Assembly (NCBI RefSeq): GCF_000737865.1
Contig: NZ_CP007287.1
Span: 1,558,972-1,622,971, forward strand
Direction: 5' to 3'
DNA: 64,000 nucleotides
Source: Bifidobacterium coryneforme
Lineage (GTDB): Bacteria; Actinomycetota; Actinomycetes; Actinomycetales; Bifidobacteriaceae
Shown piece after piece: positions 13,899 to 22,341 of the stretch. Each line of letters begins with the position of its first letter. Within the stretch, counting starts at the first letter, position 1. The notes beneath the pieces were generated by a model that was given only the letters and a program-made list of their open reading frames with translations, was not told the origin of the DNA and ran no database searches. The position numbers and the translations under genes are program-made.

Positions 13899-13921
13899 GG
13901 CGGCCCTTCGACGAAGACACC

Positions 13922-13951
13922 TTGCCACGCCCCGCCTCAGTTGGGTATACT
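13922..13951 (+). promoter_or_regulatory. mntP: Promoter of mntP
   Basis: TTGCCA (13922-13927) and TATACT (13946-13951), each five of six to consensus, are separated by 18 bases. Initiation near 13958 would give an untranslated leader of about 154 bases before mntP. That is long for this genome and suggests control in the leader. Confidence 0.62.
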
Positions 13952-14111
13952 GAGCACTTGTATCTAGTAGGCGTGACAAGTGAACAGCATTCAGCGAATT
14001 CAAAGCCGACTATTCGGCAGTTCCGCTGTCAACGCACCCGAGGCGTAGGCGGGTTCGAGGAAACCTGGTCGAGGCCCATCCCCTTATGGGATGAACGTAT
14101 CGAGGAATGCT

Positions 14112-14771
14112 GTGTTCATCAGACTCATACTGATTTCCCTAGGCGTGTCCGCAGATTCCTTTGCCGTGTCCATAGGCAAGGGACTCACCGTCCGTAAGCT
14201 TGAAGTACGTCATCACTGGTTGGTCGGACTCTGGTTCGGAGGGTTCCAGGCCCTGTTCCCCCTGATCGGTTACTTCGCCGCCTCCCTGCTTGAAGATTAT
14301 GTAACAGCGGTTGATCACTGGATCATCATGGGACTATTGGGAATCATCGGCATCAACATGATTCGCGAGGCGGTTTTCGAACCCGATGAGGAGGAGGGAA
14401 CCGAACAGGGCAAGGCAGGCCGGGAAGAAACCGATTCAGAGGAGACCGGATCGAAGGCGATTGCCTACAAGGAGGACCAGCCGTCGACCCAGGCCAAGGA
14501 ACCCTTCTCCTGGAGGAACATGCTCCCCCTGTCCATCGCCACCAGCATCGATGCCTTCGGGGTCGGTGCCAGCCTGGCCCTGATGGATGTCAATATCTGG
14601 CTGGCCGTACTGGTCATAGGAACGGTGACGGCCCTGGCTTCCATGCTCGGCCTGCGAATCGGCAACCTCTTCGGAGCGCGATGGTGCAAGCCGGCCCAGA
14701 TAGCAGGCGGCATCATACTTATCGCCATGGGCGTCCAGATATTCATGGAGCACCTGGGCATCCTCCCCTGA
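14112..14771 (+). CDS. mntP: Manganese efflux pump MntP
   Basis: Inner-membrane exporter that lowers cytoplasmic manganese. The two family repeats are visible, each starting with an acidic membrane motif: SLGVSADSFAVSIGKG near residue 12 and ATSIDAFGVGASLALMD in the second half. Six membrane helices are expected. Between the halves is an acidic, hydrophilic loop of about 45 residues (EEEGTEQGKAGREETDSEE and onward), much longer than in the 188-residue E. coli protein. I prefer the GTG at 14112 because GAGGA lies five bases upstream; an in-frame ATG at 14091 has a poorer site. It is set off from DUF421 by its own promoter. Confidence 0.87.
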   Translation: MFIRLILISLGVSADSFAVSIGKGLTVRKLEVRHHWLVGLWFGGFQALFPLIGYFAASLLEDYVTAVDHWIIMGLLGIIGINMIREAVFEPDEEEGTEQGKAGREETDSEETGSKAIAYKEDQPSTQAKEPFSWRNMLPLSIATSIDAFGVGASLALMDVNIWLAVLVIGTVTALASMLGLRIGNLFGARWCKPAQIAGGIILIAMGVQIFMEHLGILP

Positions 14772-14794
14772 ACCACTAACAGACAGGGGAGTTG

Positions 14795-15565
14795 TCAGAC
14801 CAGAAAGTGCAGGGCCGTGATGGACAGCACCACCAAGGCTCCGGAAAGCATGACCGGCACCAGGGCCATCCCAAACCAGGCAGGCCCAACACGATTGGTC
14901 TGGCCAGTCTTTTCGACCTCTTCGGCATCCGCGACAGCCAGATCCCGCCCCCACTCCCTACCGGCCAGGACAAGCCCCACCAGCAGAATCAGACCGACCA
15001 CCACAACCAGCACCACGGCCAGAGGGGCGGCTTCCATCGAACCGGCGACAAGCGAGCAGAGGGAGGGAAGAAGGACCCATCCCGACGCACCGACCACCGC
15101 CAGACCGGAAAGGGCGGTGGCGGAGATGCCGCGAATCACCATTCGCCGATTCTTCCGGACCATCTGCCGGACGAACATGACCACAGCCAGGATGGTCAGC
15201 AGGAGGCCGGTGGACTCCAACCAAAGCCTGGCCAAGGGCCAGGCGGAACCCGGGTCGCCCCCACTGCTCCAGATCCCTTCCAGACCCGTAAAGCCGGGCA
15301 GGATGAAGACAAGAGCCAGCGATATCAGACCCAGCAGGGCGGCGATACCCCTATCCGGATCGGTGGGGATACCTGGACCCACGAAGGGCCAGCAGGCCAC
15401 CAGGGCGAATATGGCGACCACCACAAGAACAGCCTGAAGGATACCGGACACACCAAGGACTCCCAGCGCCCAGGCCGCCAGGGAGGGCAGAATCAGCAGG
15501 GCAAGGGTCAGCAGCTGGGCCACCATGGGGGATTTACCCCCGGTCCGCTTGACGGTATCCACCAC
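14795..15565 (-). CDS. Hypothetical integral membrane protein, seven predicted helices
   Basis: A 256-residue very hydrophobic protein with about seven membrane segments (near residues 15-35, 38-60, 72-92, 112-132, 143-170, 178-198 and 228-255). A basic patch VRQMVRKNRR follows helix 4 and an acidic loop VADAEEVEKTGQ precedes the last helix. I recognise no family. It starts with GTG at 15565 after AGGAGGATAC. It faces mntP tail to tail and is divergent from glnR, which may mean shared regulation, though this is only positional. Confidence 0.72.
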   Translation of the reverse strand: MVDTVKRTGGKSPMVAQLLTLALLILPSLAAWALGVLGVSGILQAVLVVVAIFALVACWPFVGPGIPTDPDRGIAALLGLISLALVFILPGFTGLEGIWSSGGDPGSAWPLARLWLESTGLLLTILAVVMFVRQMVRKNRRMVIRGISATALSGLAVVGASGWVLLPSLCSLVAGSMEAAPLAVVLVVVVGLILLVGLVLAGREWGRDLAVADAEEVEKTGQTNRVGPAWFGMALVPVMLSGALVVLSITALHFLV

Positions 15566-15700
15566 GTATCCTCCTGTTCACCGGTTTCGGCAGGTTTCAT
15601 TGACCGGTCGTTACCAACAATCCTAAGCCAGGCACCCTCCCTGAGGACGGCCACGGCACGGAATACCCTGTATCGGATTGTGAGACCGGCGACAAGCCTG

Positions 15701-15722
15701 ATTGTACAATGATGACAATTGT
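15701..15722. promoter_or_regulatory. Pair of palindromes in the glnR upstream region
   Basis: Two perfect palindromes, ATTGTACAAT (15701-15710) and ACAATTGT (15715-15722), lie four bases apart, 50-70 bases before the glnR start and between divergent genes. They look like operator half-sites, but no binding protein can be named from sequence. Confidence 0.3.
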
Positions 15723-15771
15723 TCATCCTGTTCGCATACAGTGGACTGCACACGATGAAGGAGGGTGGGGC

Positions 15772-16605
15772 ATGACCGATCTGACGCTGATGACCTTTGC
15801 CAAGGATCCCGCGACTGTTCTGCCGGCATTGGCCCTCCTTTCCCATCGCGTCAGGGTCCTCCCCCTGGATGCCGCCTCACTGGTCAAGATGCCCGAGGAC
15901 ACCGTCCTCTTCATCGATGCCAGCGACGACCTGGCGAACGCCAAGACCATCTGCAGCCTGTTACGCGCCTCGGGACTGACAACACCGATCATCCTGATTC
16001 TGAGCGAGGGAGGGTTCACCGTGGTCAACGCCCAATGGGGCGTGGCGGACGTGGTGGTCCAAACCGCTTCCCCGGCCGAGGTGGAGGCCCGCCTGCGCCT
16101 GGTCTGCCAGCGGGACACCCCCCAGGTCCAGGCCGACCAGCATCAACGCATCACCGAGGATCAGGTCCCCACGGGCCGGGTTCGTTGCGGTGACCTGGTG
16201 GTGGATACCGAGAGCTACACGGCCAGGGTTCACGGCCGCCCCATCGATCTGGCCTACAAGGAATTCGAACTGCTCAAGTACCTGGTTCAGCACCCGGGCA
16301 GGGTCTTCACCAGGGCCCAACTCCTCCAGGAGGTCTGGGGTTACGACTACTACGGCGGCACCAGAACGGTCGACGTGCACATCCGCCGTCTGAGAGCCAA
16401 GCTGGGTGGCGAATACGAACACCTGATCGGGACCGTGAGAAACGTGGGATACCGGTTTGACCCGCCCGAATCAGCGAAGGCAGGCAGGGGTCGGGTACAG
16501 CCCCCATCGCAGGGCGACCCCCAAACCCAGGGTCCTGCACCTTCAACCGCCTCACCCCGGAAGGGGAAGGCAGAGGAAAAGAAGTCGAACGACAGTGACC
16601 AGTAG
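15772..16605 (+). CDS. glnR: GlnR-like orphan OmpR-family nitrogen regulator
   Basis: A 277-residue DNA-binding regulator. The N-terminal half matches actinobacterial GlnR rather than an ordinary receiver: [24 protein letters not shown] with the single conserved aspartate Asp49, [15 protein letters not shown], and [12 protein letters not shown]. The normal acidic pocket is lacking, so control by phosphorylation is doubtful. The winged-helix domain (about 145-230) is canonical: [37 protein letters not shown] and TVRNVGYRF. About 45 disordered residues rich in Pro, Ser and Lys follow. No histidine kinase is adjacent. GGAGGGTGGGGC precedes the ATG at 15772. GlnR in relatives controls glutamine synthetase and ammonium uptake. 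Confidence 0.85.
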   Translation: MTDLTLMTFAKDPATVLPALALLSHRVRVLPLDAASLVKMPEDTVLFIDASDDLANAKTICSLLRASGLTTPIILILSEGGFTVVNAQWGVADVVVQTASPAEVEARLRLVCQRDTPQVQADQHQRITEDQVPTGRVRCGDLVVDTESYTARVHGRPIDLAYKEFELLKYLVQHPGRVFTRAQLLQEVWGYDYYGGTRTVDVHIRRLRAKLGGEYEHLIGTVRNVGYRFDPPESAKAGRGRVQPPSQGDPQTQGPAPSTASPRKGKAEEKKSNDSDQ

Positions 16606-17329
16606 GAGAGAATCCGGCAAGAACGATACCGATGGGGACGGCACTGCAGGCAGGCGAACCGGCGGAAGGGAGTCCAAGGCCGAACGCCTGGCCAGAATGC
16701 ACGCCGAATATGACATCCTCCGGGAGGTGTACCCGGAAGCCTACTGCGCCCTTCACTTCCACAACCCCTTCGAGCTTCTTGTAGCCACGGTCCTGAGTGC
16801 CCAGACCACGGATAAACGGGTCAACTCGGTCACTCCGGAGCTCTTCGAGCGCTACCCTGACCCCGCGGCCATGGGCGGGGCGAACCCCCTCGATATCGAG
16901 GACATCATCCACTCCGTGGGGTTCTACCACGCCAAGGCGGAGCACCTGGTGGGACTCTCCCGGATGCTGGTCGACGACTTCCAGGGAACGGTGCCCAAGA
17001 CCATGGAGGAGCTCACCCAGCTGCCGGGAGTGGGGCGCAAGACCGCCAACGTGGTCCTGGGCAATGCCTTCAGGATTCCCGGCTTCCCTGTGGATACACA
17101 CGTCACTCGGGTCACGGGCCGGTTGCGGTGGAGGACGGACTGGCGCAGCACCCACCCCGACCCCGTCAAAATCGAGCACGAGATATGTGACTGTTTCCCT
17201 CCCGAGGACTGGACCGACCTCTCCCACCGACTGATCTTCCACGGCAGGCAGACCTGCCATGCCCGCAAACCGGATTGTCTGAACTGCCCGCTGTCCGCAA
17301 CCTGCCCCAGCGCCGGAATCCTGGACTGA
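16595..17329 (+). CDS. nth: Endonuclease III (DNA glycosylase/AP lyase)
   Basis: Base-excision repair enzyme that removes oxidised pyrimidines and nicks abasic sites. The helix-hairpin-helix motif [12 protein letters not shown] carries the catalytic lysine, and VDTHVTRV the catalytic aspartate. The C-terminal [17 protein letters not shown] gives the C-x6-C-x2-C-x5-C pattern of a 4Fe-4S cluster. The best start is the GTG at 16595 (244 residues), overlapping the end of glnR by 11 bases; an internal ATG at 16697 gives 210 residues, close to the E. coli length. The overlap implies translation coupled to glnR. Confidence 0.94.
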   Translation: MTSRRESGKNDTDGDGTAGRRTGGRESKAERLARMHAEYDILREVYPEAYCALHFHNPFELLVATVLSAQTTDKRVNSVTPELFERYPDPAAMGGANPLDIEDIIHSVGFYHAKAEHLVGLSRMLVDDFQGTVPKTMEELTQLPGVGRKTANVVLGNAFRIPGFPVDTHVTRVTGRLRWRTDWRSTHPDPVKIEHEICDCFPPEDWTDLSHRLIFHGRQTCHARKPDCLNCPLSATCPSAGILD

Positions 17330-17355
17330 CCCGCCGCCCCGTTAGAATCGGGAGC

Positions 17356-18909
17356 ATGGCAAAGCACAAGGGCAAGGCCTCCAAATCAGGCATCGTCTTC
17401 ATCCTGGTGGCTGCGATGCTGGCTGCCGGTGTCTATCTGGCCTGGCCTCTGATCATCGGCAGGGGCAATCCCCGCCTGGGAATCCTCAGATCCGATGACA
17501 CCATCCGCATAGCCGCCCGCGAAGCCCCGCAGTCCTTGGACATCCGTACCGAAACCGACCTGCCGATCGAGCAGGCCCTCCTTGGGAACGTCTACCAGAC
17601 CCTGCTCACCCCCGACCCACAGGGCGATCCAGCCCCTGGTCTGGCCCAGAGCTGGGACGTCTCCACCGATGGACTCATCTACACCTTCCATATCCGCGCT
17701 GACGCACGGTTCGCGGACGGACGGGTCCTGGACTCCTCCGATGCCTTCTGGTCCCTCCAGCAGATTGTCGAAAAACAGTATGTCGGACATGAGTGGCTGA
17801 CCAACCTGGCCAAGGTCAACACCCCGTCCACCACCACCCTGACCATCGGATTGAGCAAGCCCGATGCCCACCTCCCCAGGGCCCTCTGCGGCCGTGCAGG
17901 CATTGTCTACGACCGTCAGGCCCAGGTGAACTACTCCGTCGCATCTGCAGGATCGGGCCCCTACAAGGTCAAGGACTGGCGACCGGGATCATCGCTGACC
18001 CTGACCAGAAACGACCAGTACAAGGGGCCGGACACGGCCAAAACGGCGACCGTCGTCCTGACCTACAACAGCCAGGATGCAAACGCGGTCGAGCAGGTGC
18101 AGAAGGGAACCCTCGACGCCATCGTCGACCTCACCCCCACCGAGGCGGCCCCGGCCGAGGAAGCGGCGGACGGGGCAGGGAGTGAGGTCAAACTCTCCAC
18201 CGGCCCCAGTCAGAACAACCTGGTCCTGGCCTTCAACAACAGTCCCGACTCCCTGTTCTCCGACCAGCACGTACGCGAGGCCGTCCGCTACGCCCTTGAC
18301 CGCCAGTCCCTGGCCAGTCTTGAGGCCGGAGGCGCCAAACCCCTGGGTGGGCCGCTGAATGAAATGAGTCCGGGCTTTGATGCCGGGCTCCAGGCCTTCC
18401 CGCACGACTCCGAAAAGGCCTCCCAGTTCGCCTCCTACTACTCCCAGTCCTATTACAAGGGCGGCCTGCGCCTGGTCTATCAGGACACCTACGGCAGGCA
18501 GATCGGAGACATGATCGCCTCCCAACTTTCGGCAGTGGGGATACCCAGCAGGGTCACCATGGTGGATCGCCCCACCTTCCGCGACCAGGTCCTGAACCGC
18601 CACGACTACGACATGACCATCCTGACCATGGATAATGATCAGATCGGCCGGTTTGCAGACCCCAACACCACCATGCTCTTCGACAACCGTGCAGTCCAGG
18701 ACGCCTGGGATCAGGTACTCTGCTCGGCCAGTCAGGAGGAGTATGCGACTCGGCTCGGGGCATACGCACGCCAGGTCAGCGACCTCTCCCCCAGTGATTG
18801 GCTCTATGCCCGCACCCCCCGGATTCTAGCCTCCTCCAGACTTCAGGGCATGCCCCATACCATGGTCGACCAGTACCTCCCCCTGTGGAACCTGGAGGTC
18901 AGGCACTGA
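17356..18909 (+). CDS. Family 5 extracellular solute-binding protein, membrane-anchored
   Basis: A 517-residue homologue of oligopeptide-binding proteins (OppA/DppA fold). Family features include DLPIEQALLGNVYQTLL, PGLAQSWDVSTDGLIYTFHI, and AGSGPYKVKDWRPGSSLTLTRN (in part), and HVREAVRYALDRQSL. The N-terminus is a basic stretch and one membrane helix (about residues 12-34) with no lipobox cysteine, so the protein is probably anchored by an uncleaved helix rather than by lipid. No permease or ATPase gene is adjacent. It follows nth by 26 bases and may be cotranscribed. The substrate is presumably a peptide, but this is unproven. Confidence 0.84.
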   Translation: MAKHKGKASKSGIVFILVAAMLAAGVYLAWPLIIGRGNPRLGILRSDDTIRIAAREAPQSLDIRTETDLPIEQALLGNVYQTLLTPDPQGDPAPGLAQSWDVSTDGLIYTFHIRADARFADGRVLDSSDAFWSLQQIVEKQYVGHEWLTNLAKVNTPSTTTLTIGLSKPDAHLPRALCGRAGIVYDRQAQVNYSVASAGSGPYKVKDWRPGSSLTLTRNDQYKGPDTAKTATVVLTYNSQDANAVEQVQKGTLDAIVDLTPTEAAPAEEAADGAGSEVKLSTGPSQNNLVLAFNNSPDSLFSDQHVREAVRYALDRQSLASLEAGGAKPLGGPLNEMSPGFDAGLQAFPHDSEKASQFASYYSQSYYKGGLRLVYQDTYGRQIGDMIASQLSAVGIPSRVTMVDRPTFRDQVLNRHDYDMTILTMDNDQIGRFADPNTTMLFDNRAVQDAWDQVLCSASQEEYATRLGAYARQVSDLSPSDWLYARTPRILASSRLQGMPHTMVDQYLPLWNLEVRH

Positions 18910-18949
18910 CATGCCCGGCGGACGCCGGCTCCTTGTCATTGTTCGTCCA

Positions 18950-18955
18950 TAAAAT
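18950..18955 (+). promoter_or_regulatory. valS: Candidate -10 box of a leaderless valS transcript
   Basis: TAAAAT (five of six to consensus) ends six bases before the valS ATG at 18962, and no Shine-Dalgarno sequence precedes that ATG. This spacing puts the first transcribed base at the start codon. Confidence 0.45.
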
Positions 18956-18961
18956 GCTGGT

Positions 18962-21703
18962 ATGTCTGCTGAAAACCAAGGAATCGTCAACGCCAGCCTG
19001 ACCCCCCTGCCCGACAGGGTGGGCGTGGATGGCCTGGAGGAGAAGTGGTGCCAGGACTGGGAGCAGTCCGAGGTCTACCGCTTCCGCAACTCCCGCGACC
19101 GCAAGTCCGTCTATTCCATCGACACCCCGCCGCCCACGGTGTCCGGCCACCTGCACGTGGGTCATGTCTTCTCGTACACCCACACCGATGTCATCGCCCG
19201 TTTCAAGAGGATGCGGGGCTATGACGTCTTCTACCCCATGGGCTGGGACGACAACGGACTGCCAACGGAGCGCAGGGTTCAGAACTACTACGGGGTGCGC
19301 GTCGATACCTCCCTCAAGTACGACCCGGATTTCAAGCCACCCTTCCATGGCACGGACGGGAAGAAGATAAACGCCAAGGACCAGGTTCCGGTCTCCAGGC
19401 AGAATTTCATCGAGCTCTGCGAGGAGCTGACCGCCGAGGATGAGAAGCTCTTCGAGCGCCTCTGGCGTTCCCTGGGACTTTCAATCGACTGGTCGCAGAC
19501 CTACCACACCATCGGCGAGCATCCCCGCCGGGTGGCCCAGAAGGCCTTCCTGCGGAACCTTGCCCGGGGCGAGGCCTACCAGAAGGAGGCCCCCGGACTC
19601 TGGGACGTGACCTTCCAGACCGCCGTGGCCCAGGCCGAGCTCGAGTCGCGTGAGTATGACGGCTTCTACCACCGGGTTGCCTTCCGCTTCCAGGACGGCA
19701 CCCCCATCTACATCGAGACCACCAGGCCGGAACTCCTGGCAGCCTGCGGGGCTCTGATCGCCCATCCGGACGACAAGCGTTACCAGCAGTACTTCGGGCA
19801 GAAGGTCTACTCCCCCCTCTTCAAGGTGGAGGTTCCCATCCTGGCCCACCCGGCCGCCGAAATGGACAAGGGCGCGGGCATAGCCATGTGCTGCACCTTC
19901 GGCGACGTGACCGATGTCGAATGGTGGCGCGACCTGAAGCTCCCCACCCGTTCCGTCATCCAGCGCAACGGCCGAATCATCATGGCAACGCCGGACTGGA
20001 TCACCGACCAGGGCGGCAAGGATATCTTCGAGCAGATCGCGGGGAAGACCACCTTCTCCGCGCGGAAGATCATCGTGGACGCCTTGCGTGAGGCCGGCGA
20101 CCTGGACGGGGAGCCCAAGCCCACCAAGCGCATGACCAACTTCTACGAAAAGGGCGACAAGCCCTTGGAAATCGTGACTTCACGCCAGTGGTACCTCCGT
20201 AATGGCGGCACCGACAAGAAGCTCAACCAAGAGCTCTTGGAACGGGGCAAAGAGCTTGATTTCCACCCCGACTTCATGCGGGTTCGATACAGCAATTGGG
20301 TGGAAGGCCTGAACGGTGACTGGCTGATTTCCCGCCAGCGCTTCTTCGGCGTCCCCTTCCCCCTCTGGTATCCGGTGACCGCAGATGGCGAGACCGACTA
20401 CGCTCATCCCATCACCCCAGCGGAGGATCGGCTCCCCATCGACCCCAGCACCGACGTGCCCGAGGGCTTCGACGAAACCCAGCGTGACCAGCCCGGCGGC
20501 TTCACGGCCGAGAAGGACATCATGGACACCTGGGCCACCAGCTCCCTGACTCCTCAGATCGTGACCCACTGGGCCGAACCAGGTGAAGAAGACCAGACCC
20601 TCTTCAAGGCCACCTTCCCCATGGATCTGCGCCCCCAGGGCCAGGACATCATCCGCACCTGGCTTTTCAGCTCCATCGACCGGGCGCACCTGGAAAACGG
20701 CTGCCTGCCCTGGAGCAATGCAACCCTGTCGGGGTGGATCCTGGACCCGGACCATAAGAAGATGAGCAAGTCGAAGGGCAACGTGGTGGTCCCCGACGAA
20801 CCCATCAAGAAGTATGGTGCAGACGCCGTGCGTTACTGGGCCGCATCGGCCCGACTCGGGCTGGATGCCACCTACGACGAGGGGCAGATGAAGATTGGCC
20901 GCCGCCTGGCCGTCAAGCTGCTCAACGCCACCAAGTTCGCCCTGGCCATAGGTCGTGAGGACGAAAACCATCATGTGGGCCAGGCCGCCAAGGCCACCTG
21001 GGACCCTGCGGATGTGACCGTTCCCCTGGATCGCGCGGTTCTGGCCGGACTTGCCCGGGTGATTGACCAGGCCACCCAGGCCCTCGATGACTACGAGCAC
21101 TCCAAGGCCCTGGAAACGGTGGAATCCTTCTTCTGGAACTTCTGCGACAACTACATTGAGCTGGCCAAGAACCGCGCCTACGGAACAGCGGAGGCCACCG
21201 GAAGGACCCCGGACCAGGCCCAGGTGTTGAGCGCCAGGACCACCCTGGGGCTGGTGCTGGATGCACTTGATCGCCTCCTTGCCCCCTTCCTGCCCTTCGC
21301 CAGCGAAGAGGTCTGGCAGTGGATGCACCAGGGCGAAGGCTCCGTACATCGCGCCCCCTGGCCTCAGGCAGAGGCATACCGGGAGGCCGCACAGGGGCAG
21401 GACCCGGAGCTGCTGACCTGGGCGGGGAAGGCCCTGGCCTCCCTGCGCAGAATCAAGTCAGAGGCCAAGGTCTCCATGAAGACCCCCATCCTTTCGGTCA
21501 CCCTGAGTGTGGCACCCGAAGGCATGTATGCCGTCAGGGCCGCTTTGGATGATGTGGCCGAGGCCGGAAGGGCGACTGGTGACATGAGCCTCGTCGAGGA
21601 ATCCGATGGCTCAGGTGCAACCGGCCCCGCCGATGAGGAGGCGGGCATACGGGTGACCGCCAGCCAGCTGGGCGAGCCTCCCGCCAAGAAGCCGAAGAAG
21701 TAG
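18962..21703 (+). CDS. valS: Valine-tRNA ligase
   Basis: Cytoplasmic class I synthetase that charges tRNA-Val. The 913-residue protein has the HIGH-type motif PPPTVSGHLHVGH near residue 60 and KKMSKSKGNVV near residue 605. Between them is the editing domain (about 220-400), with the conserved run IYIETTRPELL. The anticodon-binding domain (VESFFWNFCDNYIELAKNR) follows. The tail is acidic and then lysine-rich (AKKPKK) and seems too short for the usual full C-terminal coiled coil. It is a single-gene unit ending in a strong hairpin. Confidence 0.97.
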   Translation: MSAENQGIVNASLTPLPDRVGVDGLEEKWCQDWEQSEVYRFRNSRDRKSVYSIDTPPPTVSGHLHVGHVFSYTHTDVIARFKRMRGYDVFYPMGWDDNGLPTERRVQNYYGVRVDTSLKYDPDFKPPFHGTDGKKINAKDQVPVSRQNFIELCEELTAEDEKLFERLWRSLGLSIDWSQTYHTIGEHPRRVAQKAFLRNLARGEAYQKEAPGLWDVTFQTAVAQAELESREYDGFYHRVAFRFQDGTPIYIETTRPELLAACGALIAHPDDKRYQQYFGQKVYSPLFKVEVPILAHPAAEMDKGAGIAMCCTFGDVTDVEWWRDLKLPTRSVIQRNGRIIMATPDWITDQGGKDIFEQIAGKTTFSARKIIVDALREAGDLDGEPKPTKRMTNFYEKGDKPLEIVTSRQWYLRNGGTDKKLNQELLERGKELDFHPDFMRVRYSNWVEGLNGDWLISRQRFFGVPFPLWYPVTADGETDYAHPITPAEDRLPIDPSTDVPEGFDETQRDQPGGFTAEKDIMDTWATSSLTPQIVTHWAEPGEEDQTLFKATFPMDLRPQGQDIIRTWLFSSIDRAHLENGCLPWSNATLSGWILDPDHKKMSKSKGNVVVPDEPIKKYGADAVRYWAASARLGLDATYDEGQMKIGRRLAVKLLNATKFALAIGREDENHHVGQAAKATWDPADVTVPLDRAVLAGLARVIDQATQALDDYEHSKALETVESFFWNFCDNYIELAKNRAYGTAEATGRTPDQAQVLSARTTLGLVLDALDRLLAPFLPFASEEVWQWMHQGEGSVHRAPWPQAEAYREAAQGQDPELLTWAGKALASLRRIKSEAKVSMKTPILSVTLSVAPEGMYAVRAALDDVAEAGRATGDMSLVEESDGSGATGPADEEAGIRVTASQLGEPPAKKPKK

Positions 21704-21742
21704 ACCGGACCGGGGTCGATTCTCATCCCCGCAAACGGTACC

Positions 21743-21797
21743 CAAGAGCGCCTGTGGAACCGGCAACCCGCCCTGCTCCACAGGCGCTCTTGTTTTC
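21743..21797. terminator. Bidirectional terminator between valS and the chorismate mutase gene
   Basis: A perfect 16-bp stem, CAAGAGCGCCTGTGGA (21743-21758) with its complement at 21777-21792, has an 18-base loop and is followed by TTTTCC on the plus strand. It lies between the convergent valS and the 21854-22207 gene. Confidence 0.88.
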
Positions 21798-21853
21798 CAT
21801 AAGTCCCAGGAGATAGCCGCCTCCGTCTGGCGGCTGTCGTAAGTGAATACCCT

Positions 21854-22207
21854 TTACGCCTCTCCCCCGGCCACGCGGGAATGGATGCGCTTGGCGGCAT
21901 CCGCCACCAGGTGCAGGTAGGCCTCGGCCAGGTCGGGATCCAACCCGCCGTCCTGGGCCAGGGAACGCAGACGCTCCACCTGTTCCGACTCCCGCCCCGG
22001 ATCCGCGGGGGCGAAACCCGCCTCGGCCTTCAGGTGGCTTATCTGCCTGGTCACCCGGAAACGCTCGGTCAGCATGTGGATGACCGCAGCATCGATATTG
22101 TCCACGCCGGCTCGGAGCTCTTCCACCTCACGGGCCCGATTCGCCACCTCCGGGTCCCCCGCCCCGACCTGGTCATGAATCGAAGTCTCTGCTTCCTGGT
22201 TGTTCAT
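21854..22207 (-). CDS. Stand-alone AroQ-type chorismate mutase
   Basis: Converts chorismate to prephenate for phenylalanine and tyrosine synthesis. The 117-residue helical protein has the AroQ pattern: an N-terminal arginine helix ELRAGVDNIDAAVIHMLTERF, the active-site lysine in QISHLKAEAG, PGRESEQVERLR with the conserved arginine, and a C-terminal helix ending in KRIHSRVAG. The start at 22207 (MNNQEAETS) is chosen because upstream in-frame codons overlap a terminator-like hairpin. A weak ribosome site makes the start uncertain. It lies downstream of rho, separated by two hairpins. Confidence 0.8.
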   Translation of the reverse strand: MNNQEAETSIHDQVGAGDPEVANRAREVEELRAGVDNIDAAVIHMLTERFRVTRQISHLKAEAGFAPADPGRESEQVERLRSLAQDGGLDPDLAEAYLHLVADAAKRIHSRVAGGEA

Positions 22208-22256
22208 AACATCCCAGTCTATCGCCTGACCTGATTGGCAGGACGCGGATACAGCA

Positions 22257-22297
22257 AGGGTCGTCCCTTTCCGGTTCCAACGGATGGGGACGACCCT
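22257..22297. terminator. Hairpin between rho and the chorismate mutase gene
   Basis: A perfect 11-bp inverted repeat, AGGGTCGTCCC (22257-22267) and GGGACGACCCT (22287-22297), has a 19-base loop. There is no T-run on the minus strand, so it may slow or stabilise RNA ends rather than act as a classical intrinsic terminator. Confidence 0.55.
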
Positions 22298-22315
22298 GTA
22301 GCAATGATGCTTGGT

Positions 22316-22333
22316 GACCGGCATGGGCCGGTC
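22316..22333. terminator. Small hairpin immediately after rho
   Basis: GACCGGC (22316-22322), a four-base loop and GCCGGTC (22327-22333) lie 9 bases beyond the rho stop codon. Without a T-run its role is uncertain; together with the next hairpin it forms a double-stem 3' end. Confidence 0.4.
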
Positions 22334-22341
22334 GGCGCAGG

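Noticed and set aside
13958..14111. Firm call of a yybP-ykoY manganese riboswitch
   Set aside because: The expected GGGGAGTA and closing elements are not found by eye, so it is only raised as a question.
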